Shown here piece after piece: positions 16,036 to 22,673 of a DNA stretch of 37,244 bases. The translations under genes were made by a program, and so were the position numbers. A model generated the notes under the pieces. That model worked only from the letters and a program-made list of their open reading frames with translations. It was not told where the DNA came from and ran no database searches. Origin of the DNA: an uncultured Clostridia bacterium (GTDB taxonomy: Bacteria > Bacillota > Clostridia > Oscillospirales > Oscillospiraceae); the NCBI GenBank assembly GCA_946628965.1, contig CAMOXI010000013.1:1-37244 (forward strand), read 5' to 3'. Numbering within the stretch: position 1 is the first letter of the stretch; each line of letters begins with the position of its first letter.

Positions 16036-16092
16036 AGAGCCGGAGCCAGCAGCCTCTCGCAACACTTGCGATGGCTTACTGGCTCCGGCTCT
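16036..16092 (-). terminator. Extended hairpin terminator after the KTR gene
   Basis: A perfect 14-bp stem (AGAGCCGGAGCCAG with CTGGCTCCGGCTCT) encloses a second small stem TCGCA/TGCGA. On the minus strand it is followed by TTTTGCGTTTCC. The KTR stop codon lies within the structure. It would separate the Rep/KTR unit from the HNH-terminase genes. Confidence 0.65.
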
Positions 16093-16279
16093 CATAGCAC
16101 TGGCCCTGGTGGATCGTGAGGAAGACCTCGGTCTTGCAGTCCCTGCAGAACACTCCGACGCGCTCTGCGCTCTCGTCGGGTGAGATGCGCTTGAGGCGCT
16201 TGTTCCGCCGGCAGTTCGGGCACGTGATCCACCCGTCCTGAACTGGTATCATCTTACCATATTTTCCTTGCGCTTTCAA
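16076..16279 (-). CDS. Cysteine-rich KTR-type zinc-ribbon protein
   Basis: A 67-residue protein with two Cys pairs. The pattern WITCPNCRRNKRLKRISPDE, then GVFCRDCKTEVFL, is that of small cysteine-rich KTR proteins common in Bacillota mobile elements: CxxC, K-R-x-x-x-D, x, CxxCK-x-E. It is probably a nucleic-acid-binding zinc ribbon. The start is taken as TTG 16279 because AAAGGAGG lies nine bases upstream; an internal ATG at 16252 has no good ribosome site. It sits between the Rep gene and the HNH gene and ends in a strong hairpin. Confidence 0.7.
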   Translation of the reverse strand: MKAQGKYGKMIPVQDGWITCPNCRRNKRLKRISPDESAERVGVFCRDCKTEVFLTIHQGQCYESRSQ

Positions 16280-16345
16280 GGGCTTGGGCCTCCTTTTGTC
16301 TTAGAAATAATATGCTTACCAAGTCAGAAAAATTTAATAAAAAGC

Positions 16346-17125
16346 TTACCTTTTCTTGGGCTTGCCGCGGCGCTTGGCCCTGTGTTTGGGTGTAGAGTCC
16401 CAGCCCGGCACCAGGTACTTGATTACCCGGGAGCTGCAGTGCACATCCCGGTAGGAGCTGACCTGCAGCTCCAGCGCGCCCTTAGGCACCTGCACCTGTT
16501 CGTCGTTCTCCACGCGGATAGTGTCCACCTCCGGGTGTTTTGCGTTGCGGGTGTAGCTCCAGCTGCGTTGGCCTGGCTTGTCGCGGGATTCCTTGCACAT
16601 ATAACGGGCGATCGCCTCGAAGGTGTGCTCCTTGTCCAGCTTCAGCGGCCGGATCTCGATATTACTTCCGTAGATCCAGCACTTCCGGATCAGATCATAG
16701 TCTGCGCCGGTGGCGTTGAGGACAAAGTGGTGGTGCCAGCGCTTATGCTGGAAGTAGTCCTCGTGCTCGTGCTTGTGCTCGGCGTTCCAGTGAACGACGG
16801 CCTCCTGGCCGCGTTTCTTCCGCTCCGCCTGCAGGCAGGCCCGGAAGTATTTGAACCGGAGCTCCGCTTCCTTCCTGGACTTCGGAAGGTGCGCATCGTC
16901 ATAGGTGACGGTCACCCAGAGATCTCCCGGCCCATAGTTCGCAGCCAACTGCAGCTCCAGCTTCTGCCAGCTATAGACGGCATTCATATGCTTCTGCGCT
17001 TCGCTCGACGCCTTGTGCTTGGCTGCACGGACTCGGTCATCATCCCGCCGATCAGCGCGGGGGTAGATCGCTTCGATCACCAGCAGACCGGCTGTGATGA
17101 TCTTCTTGGTTTTGTTCTTTGCCAC
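16346..17125 (-). CDS. HUH-type rolling-circle replication initiator-like protein
   Basis: A 259-residue Rep-like protein. Motif 1 is DLWVTVTYDDAHLP (the usual FxTLTF-like strand), motif 2 is RWHHHFVLNA (His-x-His metal ligands), and motif 3 is IARYMCKES with Tyr and Lys in the expected Y-x-x-K order. This is the REP_ORF2-G2P-like arrangement found in small phages and plasmids. Such enzymes nick one DNA strand at an origin and stay linked to the 5' end. A GTG at 17125 with GGAG upstream is chosen over the TTG at 17140. The nick site is unknown. A Rep in a tailed siphovirus that also encodes DnaB, a DnaD-like protein and ParAB is notable. Confidence 0.75.
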   Translation of the reverse strand: MAKNKTKKIITAGLLVIEAIYPRADRRDDDRVRAAKHKASSEAQKHMNAVYSWQKLELQLAANYGPGDLWVTVTYDDAHLPKSRKEAELRFKYFRACLQAERKKRGQEAVVHWNAEHKHEHEDYFQHKRWHHHFVLNATGADYDLIRKCWIYGSNIEIRPLKLDKEHTFEAIARYMCKESRDKPGQRSWSYTRNAKHPEVDTIRVENDEQVQVPKGALELQVSSYRDVHCSSRVIKYLVPGWDSTPKHRAKRRGKPKKR

Positions 17126-17200
17126 GGTCTGAATCTCCAATCGCAGACCGCAGCCTCCGGGGCCTCCGTCCTCTGTTATGTGTCCTTAGTGTTGTGTTTT

Positions 17201-17230
17201 ATCTTAAACCAACCTCTCGCAAAAAATCAA
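17201..17230 (-). promoter_or_regulatory. Candidate promoter upstream of the HUH Rep gene
   Basis: Minus strand TTGATT, 18 bases, TAAGAT, in the 121-base gap after the 140-aa gene. The region is visibly more AT-rich than its surroundings. This is a sequence match only. Confidence 0.35.
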
Positions 17231-17246
17231 CGCCGGATGTTGACCG

Positions 17247-17669
17247 TCACAAAAGATCGACGATTGCCCAGGGCTGCTGGCCGGGGGCATCAACAAAATC
17301 AAAGTCGCCCTGCATCCGGTGGGAGGAGGTTGCATCGGACGCTGTCCAATAGGCTCCTTCCAGCTTGGGCCTGTCGCCGTAGGCGTACAGCTTGCCGTCC
17401 GCATCCCGGGCCATCCAGCTGAAGCCCAGCGCATAGAGGTGCTGCAGCTCTGCCTCCTCATCCGGCGTCAGTCTGGGAACCGTGGTCGCCCGCGGATCCG
17501 CGATCAGACCGGCCGCGATTAGATCCTCCTGCGCGTCTTCAATGCTGCAGCCCAGCAAGATCCTGGCCGCCACACCGCGCAAGAGCACCGCAGCCTCGCC
17601 GTATGTCTCCGGATAGATCCCCACAACCTTCTCCGGGTCATACCATCCATCCCCGATTTTTACCAGCAT
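17247..17669 (-). CDS. Conserved phage protein of unknown function (140 aa)
   Basis: I do not recognise a named family. The N-terminal half is a mixed alpha/beta segment (MLVKIGDGWYDPEKVVGIYP, then ARILLGCSIEDAQEDLIAAG), and the C-terminal half contains a strand-rich piece LGFSWMARDADGKLYAYGDR resembling short phage domains that end in repeated aromatic strands. GGAAGGAGG lies before the ATG at 17669 and overlaps the end of the tiny membrane gene upstream. It is the last gene of the run of small coupled genes before the Rep gene and probably belongs to the early/middle operon. Confidence 0.6.
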   Translation of the reverse strand: MLVKIGDGWYDPEKVVGIYPETYGEAAVLLRGVAARILLGCSIEDAQEDLIAAGLIADPRATTVPRLTPDEEAELQHLYALGFSWMARDADGKLYAYGDRPKLEGAYWTASDATSSHRMQGDFDFVDAPGQQPWAIVDLL

Positions 17670-17675
17670 TTGCGT

Positions 17676-17771
17676 TTACCTCCTTCCGCCGTCCGTGGCC
17701 ATCACCGCGATGATGATCAGCACAGTAAAACCGGCGACAAATCCAAACAAAAATGCAGCGAGCGTTGTCAT
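17676..17771 (-). CDS. Tiny membrane protein, DUF3789-like (31 aa)
   Basis: Reads MTTLAAFLFGFVAGFTVLII followed by IAVMATDGGRR: a single hydrophobic helix with a Gly-rich face and a short basic tail. GGAAAGGAG lies upstream, and its start overlaps the stop of the preceding zinc-ribbon gene (ATGA). I recall DUF3789 proteins of this size and look in Bacillota phages. Function unknown. Confidence 0.65.
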   Translation of the reverse strand: MTTLAAFLFGFVAGFTVLIIIAVMATDGGRR

Positions 17772-17935
17772 GGTTGCTGTCTCCTTTCCGCGGTCTTCTC
17801 CCGCTTCTTCTGCAGGCAGCGCGCACAGAGCGCGCCGCCTGCCATGGTGCGGCTGTCCTTGGACTTACAGACGGTGCAGCAGTGCAGCCGCTTCAGCATG
17901 TCATACCGTTCGTTTCGATAAACGCGATTGTTCAT
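17768..17935 (-). CDS. Small zinc-ribbon-like protein (55 aa)
   Basis: A very basic 55-residue protein with two Cys pairs, HCCTVCKSK near residues 18-26 and LCARCLQKK near 36-44, so probably a zinc-binding nucleic-acid protein. AGGAGG lies upstream of ATG 17935. It is coupled by ATGA overlaps to the genes on both sides. The family is not recognised. Confidence 0.65.
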   Translation of the reverse strand: MNNRVYRNERYDMLKRLHCCTVCKSKDSRTMAGGALCARCLQKKREKTAERRQQP

Positions 17936-18147
17936 GACTTACGCCTCCTCTGCCGGGCATCATACAGCTCGGCCATACGGGTCATGACCAGCCAGGCAGT
18001 TATGGGTTCCAGACCGACCTGGATCATGGCGTCAAGAAAGTCTTTCATGGTCTGTTGCACTTCGGGATCCCCGCGGCAGAGCGTCCGGATCAGCTGCAGA
18101 ACAGACTTGCGCTGCGCCTCCAGCAGCTTGGCCTTGGCGCTGGTCAT
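17932..18147 (-). CDS. Small helical phage protein (71 aa)
   Basis: A predicted all-helical protein starting MTSAKAKLLEAQRKSVLQLI and ending in a basic RQRRRKS. Its middle, VQQTMKDFLDAMIQVGLEPI, faintly resembles the helices of the two larger neighbours at 18144-18464 and 18679-18957. The start overlaps the upstream stop by ATGA. No function can be given. Confidence 0.6.
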   Translation of the reverse strand: MTSAKAKLLEAQRKSVLQLIRTLCRGDPEVQQTMKDFLDAMIQVGLEPITAWLVMTRMAELYDARQRRRKS

Positions 18148-18464
18148 GCGTCATGCTCCTGGCTGCGCCCCGGTCCCGGAACCGTGATGACGCCGATGAT
18201 CGCCTCGGTGCCCATCTGCGCCTTCAGGCCTTCGACGAGCTCCTTCACATGGTTAGGGAGGGATGCCATCACGGCATCAAGGCACGAGCTCATGCATGCG
18301 ATCAGCAGCGGGAGGTCTGATGGCTGGACGGAGTCGATAACCGTCCGCAGCGCGCCGAACATCACATCGCAGCCTTCCTTCATGATCTTGTTGTACACGT
18401 CCTTGTCTCCAAACCGCAAGGCGCCCTTCGCGCACTTCATAAAGCTGAGGGGGATTCGATTCAT
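18144..18464 (-). CDS. Small helical phage protein, paralogue of the 18679-18957 product
   Basis: A 106-residue protein with no recognised domain. Its arrangement (VYNKIMKEGCDVMFGALRTV, then PSDLPLLIACMSSCLDAVMA, then MGTEAIIGVITV) lines up with the gene two places upstream: K-E-G helix, a Pro-Asp turn, a second helix with L-x-x-A, and a final hydrophobic strand I-I-x-V. The two look like diverged copies. GAGAGGAGG precedes ATG 18464. Overlaps with both neighbours show that it is part of one translationally coupled unit. Confidence 0.6.
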   Translation of the reverse strand: MNRIPLSFMKCAKGALRFGDKDVYNKIMKEGCDVMFGALRTVIDSVQPSDLPLLIACMSSCLDAVMASLPNHVKELVEGLKAQMGTEAIIGVITVPGPGRSQEHDA

Positions 18465-18682
18465 GGCGAAGCCTCCTCTCCTGTGAGATGCGTCCGGAGC
18501 TCCTCCGGGGTGATCTCGATGGCGTCCTCGCCGGGGTGGTAGATCCAGTCGGCGATGCCGAGCACACTGGCGAAGCCGTAGATCAGGATCGAGAAGTAGG
18601 TCAGCTCCTCCGGCGTCTTGCCGGCGATCACCTGCCCGCAGCAGGGGCAGGTGTCTCCATTGTGAAATCGGTAGATCTTCAT
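18461..18682 (-). CDS. Small protein with Cys-Pro-Cys-Cys motif (73 aa)
   Basis: A 73-residue protein. Near the N-terminus it has NGDTCPCCGQVIAG, a single zinc-knuckle-like pair, followed by a hydrophobic helix (LTYFSILIYGFASVLGIADW) and an acidic tail with PEELRTHLTG. The C-terminus is predicted helical. No family is recognised. ATGA overlaps couple it to both neighbours, separating the two paralogous genes around it. Confidence 0.6.
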   Translation of the reverse strand: MKIYRFHNGDTCPCCGQVIAGKTPEELTYFSILIYGFASVLGIADWIYHPGEDAIEITPEELRTHLTGEEASP

Positions 18683-18957
18683 GTACCTGCCTCCCTCCTG
18701 CGGGCGACAGAAATGATCGTCGGCGAGAAGAAACCGCGCATACCATCCATGGCCGTCTGTAAGGGCTCCGGGGTCAAGGTCCGCATCGATGCGGCCAGAT
18801 CCTCCAGGACCACGACCATCATGGCGTAGTCATCCGGCGGGACATCCCGCACCACGGCGGATAGGCGGGAGGCGTAGTCTTGCATGCCTTCCTTGACGAT
18901 TTTTGGGAAGTCCTGTGGTGTGCCGCGGCTTACACGGCGCAGATAGCTTTCAGTCAT
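18679..18957 (-). CDS. Small helical phage protein, paralogue of the 18144-18464 product
   Basis: A 92-residue protein without a recognised domain. It begins MTESYLRRVSRGTPQDFPKI, continues with VKEGMQDYASRLSAVVRDVP and DDYAMMVVVLEDLAASMRTL, and ends near FFSPTIISVARRREAGT. It shares the K-E-G helix, the P-D turn and a final hydrophobic I-I-x-V strand with the gene two places downstream. ATG 18957 has AGGAGG at good spacing; a GTG at 18966 is also in frame. It is the first gene after parB in transcription order. Confidence 0.6.
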   Translation of the reverse strand: MTESYLRRVSRGTPQDFPKIVKEGMQDYASRLSAVVRDVPPDDYAMMVVVLEDLAASMRTLTPEPLQTAMDGMRGFFSPTIISVARRREAGT

Positions 18958-18969
18958 ATCACGCACCTC

Positions 18970-20226
18970 CTATTCCTCAGGCAGCGGGTACCAGCGCAGA
19001 ACTGGCGCCGAGAAAGTGGCGTCCATGTGGTAGAAGTGCCAGCCAGCGTCATCCAGCCACCGGGCCGGCTGCCGTTTGACTTCTTTGCCGCACTGGATCT
19101 CGCACCAGTACGCCCCCTCCTTCTCCGGGGTACCCGTCTGCCAGGCCGGGCCTTGGTCTGGCTTGATCTGGGCGGCCAGCTGCAGGGCGATGGTCGAGAG
19201 CATGTCGTAGACCTCCGTCCAGGTCCGGAAGATCGGGGCCTTGCGATACATGAAAAAGCTCAGGCCCTTGGGGCTGCCTTCATAGCCGGGCGTCTTGTCA
19301 TAGGCCGAGGCGTAGCTGTGGCGCAGGCGCTGCTTGAGCGCCTCGATCCCCGCCTGGCGGGAAAAGTTGAAGCGCGGCATCTGGTCGATGAAGAACATGG
19401 CGCGGATCACCAGCATCCGGAAAAACTCCGCGTCCTCCCGGGCGCGCTCGGCCAGGTACTCGTCGGCGTTGTAGCTTCTGGCGGGCTCTGGCGCGACGGG
19501 TGCGTCCGCCTTCGGCGGCGCCTTGCGGCGGTTGATCGCCTCCTCCAGCTGGGCCTCGGTCAGCTCCTTGAGCTTGCCGCCATAGGTGCGGAAGACGCCC
19601 GTCTGGATCTCGGCCGGCTCCTGGCTGAGCCGATAGGCGGCGGTGACCGGCAGCGCGCCGGAGTTGAAGAAGGGCAGCAGGGAGCTGGCCAGGTTGTGCT
19701 GGATCGCCTGCAGCCGCGCGACCTTGGTGCGGCTCATGCCGGAGAGCTTGGCCAGCCAGTCGCGATGCCGGCCGTCGAACTTGTAGCCCTCTTTCTCCAG
19801 GCGGCGGATGCAGTCCGACAGGCGCTCCAGCTGCTGGATCTCGTCGGCGGGTGTCAGCTTGCGGTTGTCGGAGTTTCCGAGAATCAGATGGAACTCCCGC
19901 AGCGCCGTGGAGATAGCCTCCCGGTCGACGATGCAGGGCACGCCGTTGGGGAAGGCGCCGGGGTTACGTTTGAGGATCAGCCCAATAGCTGCGTGCCGGC
20001 GGTGGCCGGACACGATGCCGAAGGCCGTCTCGCTCAGCTGCCGCACGCGCGGCGGCTGCTGCAGGCCCACCAGCTCGATGTTGCGGGCCAGCTCCTCGAT
20101 CCCGTCCATGCTGTACCCGTTGTGCGGGTCGGGGATCAGCGAGGCGTAGGGCAGGTAGCGGATCTGGTCGAGGCCGGTGTCCGGAGTGGACACATCCTTG
20201 AGGATATCAGCGATATCAAAGCCCAT
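18970..20226 (-). CDS. parB: ParB family DNA-binding partition protein with extra C-terminal domain
   Basis: A 418-residue ParB. The N-terminal nuclease/CTPase-like domain (about 20-125) has YLPYASLIPDPHNGYSMDGI, then ELARNIELVGLQQPPRVRQ and GIVSGHRRHAAIGLIL, the last being the GxRR-type CTP-binding motif. The helix-turn-helix follows at about 165-200 (WLAKLSGMSRTKVARLQAIQ). After a Pro/Ala linker (about 245-260) come a helical region and a C-terminal stretch (PEKEGAYWCEIQCGK ... RWYPLPEE) resembling DUF551 domains, which are not usual in ParB. The gene follows parA by one base, with GGGAGG before ATG 20226. It should bind a centromere; the nine dispersed palindromes, one inside its own codons 12-17, are the best candidates. 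Confidence 0.88.
   Translation of the reverse strand: MGFDIADILKDVSTPDTGLDQIRYLPYASLIPDPHNGYSMDGIEELARNIELVGLQQPPRVRQLSETAFGIVSGHRRHAAIGLILKRNPGAFPNGVPCIVDREAISTALREFHLILGNSDNRKLTPADEIQQLERLSDCIRRLEKEGYKFDGRHRDWLAKLSGMSRTKVARLQAIQHNLASSLLPFFNSGALPVTAAYRLSQEPAEIQTGVFRTYGGKLKELTEAQLEEAINRRKAPPKADAPVAPEPARSYNADEYLAERAREDAEFFRMLVIRAMFFIDQMPRFNFSRQAGIEALKQRLRHSYASAYDKTPGYEGSPKGLSFFMYRKAPIFRTWTEVYDMLSTIALQLAAQIKPDQGPAWQTGTPEKEGAYWCEIQCGKEVKRQPARWLDDAGWHFYHMDATFSAPVLRWYPLPEE
20177..20193. repeat. Prophage palindrome copy 6, inside parB codons 12-17
   Basis: GTGTCCGGAGTGGACAC. On the coding strand it encodes the residues Val-Ser-Thr-Pro-Asp-Thr, so the DNA site was fitted into the protein sequence. 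Confidence 0.9.
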
Positions 20227-20227
20227 C

Positions 20228-21019
20228 TCAATACCTCCCTTCTGCGATCCGGGACGCAAAGCTCCGGTAGTCATGGCAGGCGCCGGACTTGGGGCTGGAG
20301 ATGTACAGTGGCTCCTGCCGGTAGGTCATGGTGTCCACCATCGTACTGCGCCGGATCCGGGAAAACAGAGTCAGGCCGCTTTCCTGCAGCTTCTGCAGGG
20401 CGCGGTTGTTATCCTCGGACTTGTACCACATCACCGGCAGCACACCGGCCACCCGCAGGGCGGGGTTAATGCTGCGCATGTTGTAGATCTGCCGCATAAG
20501 GTTTCCCATGCCGCGCAGGGCGAAGGCGTCCAACTTGATTGGGATGATTACTTCATCCGCTGCCAGCAGCGCCGCGGCAGCCGCCGCGTTGAAGGCTGGC
20601 GGGCAGTCGATCAGTATATAGTCATAGCCGCTGCGTTCCAGCTCCGGCCGCAGATCCCGCAGGCAGGTAACATAGGCGCTGCCCTCCTCCACCTTGCTGA
20701 GATCCAGATCCATCAGACTGTCGTCCGCGGGTAGCAGATCCACTGCGGGGATCGTGCTGGCGCGGATGGCCTGCATGGAGGCCTCAAGGTTGAGGGAGAA
20801 CTTGGTGCGCTCAGCCTTGGGCATACGCAGCAGCGTGGCCAGGCTGTGCCCCTCCCGGACAATGCTTCCGCCGAGAAATTCCGTGGCGTTGCATTGGCTG
20901 TCAGCGTCCACAACAAGGATGCGCTTGCCGTGGTAGTGGGCCAGATCCGCCGCCAGATTGACGACGGTGGTGGTTTTCGCAACCCCTCCCTTGAGGTTGC
21001 AGATGGCGATTGTCTTCAT
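20228..21019 (-). CDS. parA: ParA family partition ATPase
   Basis: A 263-residue ParA. The deviant Walker A, ICNLKGGVAKTTTVVNLA, has the signature Lys early in the loop. Walker A' is followed by ILVVDADSQCNATEFLGG, and the Walker B is YDYILIDCPPAFN. It later has EVIIPIKLDAFALRGMGNL. There is no N-terminal regulatory helix-turn-helix, so it looks like a type Ib/chromosomal-length ParA rather than a repressor-fused one. ATG 21019 has AGGAGG upstream at a longer than usual distance. Forming an operon with parB, it would move ParB-bound DNA. Such a pair is expected when the phage genome can persist as a plasmid. Confidence 0.9.
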   Translation of the reverse strand: MKTIAICNLKGGVAKTTTVVNLAADLAHYHGKRILVVDADSQCNATEFLGGSIVREGHSLATLLRMPKAERTKFSLNLEASMQAIRASTIPAVDLLPADDSLMDLDLSKVEEGSAYVTCLRDLRPELERSGYDYILIDCPPAFNAAAAAALLAADEVIIPIKLDAFALRGMGNLMRQIYNMRSINPALRVAGVLPVMWYKSEDNNRALQKLQESGLTLFSRIRRSTMVDTMTYRQEPLYISSPKSGACHDYRSFASRIAEGRY

Positions 21020-21045
21020 GTCTTCGTGTTCTACCTCCTGTTTTG

Positions 21046-21288
21046 TTATCTGTGAAAGCCGTGCTTGGTGGCCAGAGTCGCGCTGGCCGGCTCTTCTACG
21101 GGGATCGGAAAGCACTCGTGCTGCGCTCTGCCCTTCAGCAGATAGCGCACGCGGAACCAGTTCCCGCGCCGGTTGATCTGGACGATCTCGCCGGTCACCT
21201 TCGTGGGGGAATTGAGCGTCAGCATGGGAGACGCCTCGTTGGCGAGGAATGCGTGGGGAATGAATGTGTAGCTGTCGCCGACTTCCAA
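21046..21288 (-). CDS. Small beta-rich phage protein (80 aa)
   Basis: An 80-residue protein without a recognised domain. It starts at TTG 21288 with GGAAAGGAG nine bases before, reading MEVGDSYTFIPHAFLANEAS, then ITGEIVQINRRGNWFRVRYL-like strands and ending in ATKHGFHR. The pattern of short strands with Arg/Trp suggests a small OB-like or SH3-like barrel, possibly nucleic-acid-binding. It lies between the DnaB gene and parA, and palindrome copy 7 fills the gap before it. The TTG start is inferred from the ribosome site because no ATG lies in the right place. Confidence 0.55.
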   Translation of the reverse strand: MEVGDSYTFIPHAFLANEASPMLTLNSPTKVTGEIVQINRRGNWFRVRYLLKGRAQHECFPIPVEEPASATLATKHGFHR

Positions 21289-21306
21289 TCGGTCTCTCTC
21301 CTTTCC

Positions 21307-21323
21307 GTGTCCGGACTGGACAC
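21307..21323. repeat. Prophage palindrome copy 7
   Basis: GTGTCCGGACTGGACAC in the 35-base gap between the dnaB stop and the small gene before parA, directly beside the dnaB stop codon. Confidence 0.9.
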
Positions 21324-22673
21324 CTAAAACGGCAGGTCTCCGCCGGCGCCGTCCGGAAGGTCTTCCAGACGACCTTGACCGTTGATCTGCTCGTCGTCCT
21401 CGTCCTTTGGAGGCTTTTTCTTTTTGCCGGGCTTCTCCGCCTCCGGATCCCGGTACGCAAAGCGCATGTGCCTTGGATCGAAGGTCAGGAAGAAGTTGCC
21501 CGTCGGGCCGTCCTTGTTCTTGTCGATGATCAGCACGCGGTCGCTGGCCCGGTTCTGGGGAAACTCCAGATCCAGCAGCAGGATGGTCTCTCCATCCTGG
21601 AGCAGCTGCTTGCTCTCGCGCAGATCCTGCATGCAGATCCAGCGGCGGCTCTTGTCCTCCTTCAGCGGCGGAAGCGTCACCTGGCTCAGCGCAATGATCG
21701 TAACGCCCAGCTCCTGGCACATTGCGTGCAAGTCCATGCTCACCTGCGTGACCACATCCTTGCGCTCGGGGCCTGGCCCAGGCACCAACTGTACGTAGTC
21801 CAGGAAGACCACCTCGTAGCGGTGGGACAGGACATCCAGCCGGAGATCTGCCGCGGTCATGCGGGCGCTCTCGATCAAGTCGAAGGGATAGAGCTCAGAG
21901 CGCGCCCCCGCATCCGTGATCCGGAGGAAATCCGTACCGGAAAGTTTTTTCTCCTTGATCCGTTGCAGATCGACGTCGGCGTCGTTGGCCACCATGCGGT
22001 CACCTGCGTGCTCTTCGTTGGTCTCATAGCTGTAAAAGCCTACCCGCTTGCCATGCTTGGCCACAGACAGACCCAACTGCAGGGCGAAGGCCGTCTTGCC
22101 GACGCTGGAATAGGCGCCCAGGATCACGAAATCGCCCTTGCTCACGTGCACCCTCTTGTTGAGCACCGGGATCCCGAAATCCAGGTAGTCCCGCGGGGTG
22201 TTGGAGTTCTGCCGATCCAGGAATCGGTGGATCAGCTCGGTATACTGATAGCGCTTGATTCGGGAGCCGGACGTGACCAGGAGCATGGCAGCGTCCGCCA
22301 GCAGCTGCCGGGCCTGGGAAAGATCCATGTGCTCACTGCTGCCGATCCGCCAGCAGGCCTGCTGGATCGCGCGGAGCTGGCTGGAGTCCCGGAGGATCCG
22401 GGCATATTCCTCGCAGTTGGCCGCCGTGGGCGTCAGGCGCATCATGTCGGACAAGGTCGGGCCGTAGGCGTCGGAGCCCAGCTCGGCCAGTACGGTGACC
22501 GGGTCGATGGTCTTGTTTGCTAAGTACAGGCTGCGGAAGGCCTCGAAGATATGTCTGTTGGTGGCGTCCGGAAAGTCGTCCGGCTCCAGCTGGGACATGA
22601 GAACCGGGATGCAGCGTGGGTCGATCAGCATGGAGCCAATGACAGCAGTCTGGGCGGAGAGCTCTACGTCCAC
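21324..22673 (-). CDS. dnaB: Replicative DNA helicase, DnaB type
   Basis: A 449-residue hexameric helicase. The N-terminal domain carries AVIGSMLIDPRCIPVLM and FRSLYLANKTIDPVTVLAEL. The RecA-like core has the P-loop GAYSSVGKTAFALQLGL, YSYETNEEHAGDRM, the Walker B VVFLDYVQLVPG, the H3-like VTIIALSQVTLPP, and DLRESKQLLQDGETILLLD. A C-terminal NKDGPTGNFFLTFDPRHMRF is typical. The Lys/Glu/Asp-rich tail is atypical and looks disordered. The start is GTG 22673, with GGAGGG at eight bases. It should be loaded by the DnaD-like protein encoded just before it. Confidence 0.9.
   Translation of the reverse strand: MDVELSAQTAVIGSMLIDPRCIPVLMSQLEPDDFPDATNRHIFEAFRSLYLANKTIDPVTVLAELGSDAYGPTLSDMMRLTPTAANCEEYARILRDSSQLRAIQQACWRIGSSEHMDLSQARQLLADAAMLLVTSGSRIKRYQYTELIHRFLDRQNSNTPRDYLDFGIPVLNKRVHVSKGDFVILGAYSSVGKTAFALQLGLSVAKHGKRVGFYSYETNEEHAGDRMVANDADVDLQRIKEKKLSGTDFLRITDAGARSELYPFDLIESARMTAADLRLDVLSHRYEVVFLDYVQLVPGPGPERKDVVTQVSMDLHAMCQELGVTIIALSQVTLPPLKEDKSRRWICMQDLRESKQLLQDGETILLLDLEFPQNRASDRVLIIDKNKDGPTGNFFLTFDPRHMRFAYRDPEAEKPGKKKKPPKDEDDEQINGQGRLEDLPDGAGGDLPF

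Noticed and set aside
18880-20469. 529-aa plus-strand open frame opposite parB
   Set aside because: Antisense to parB and the parA end; no start signal and composition typical of shadow frames.
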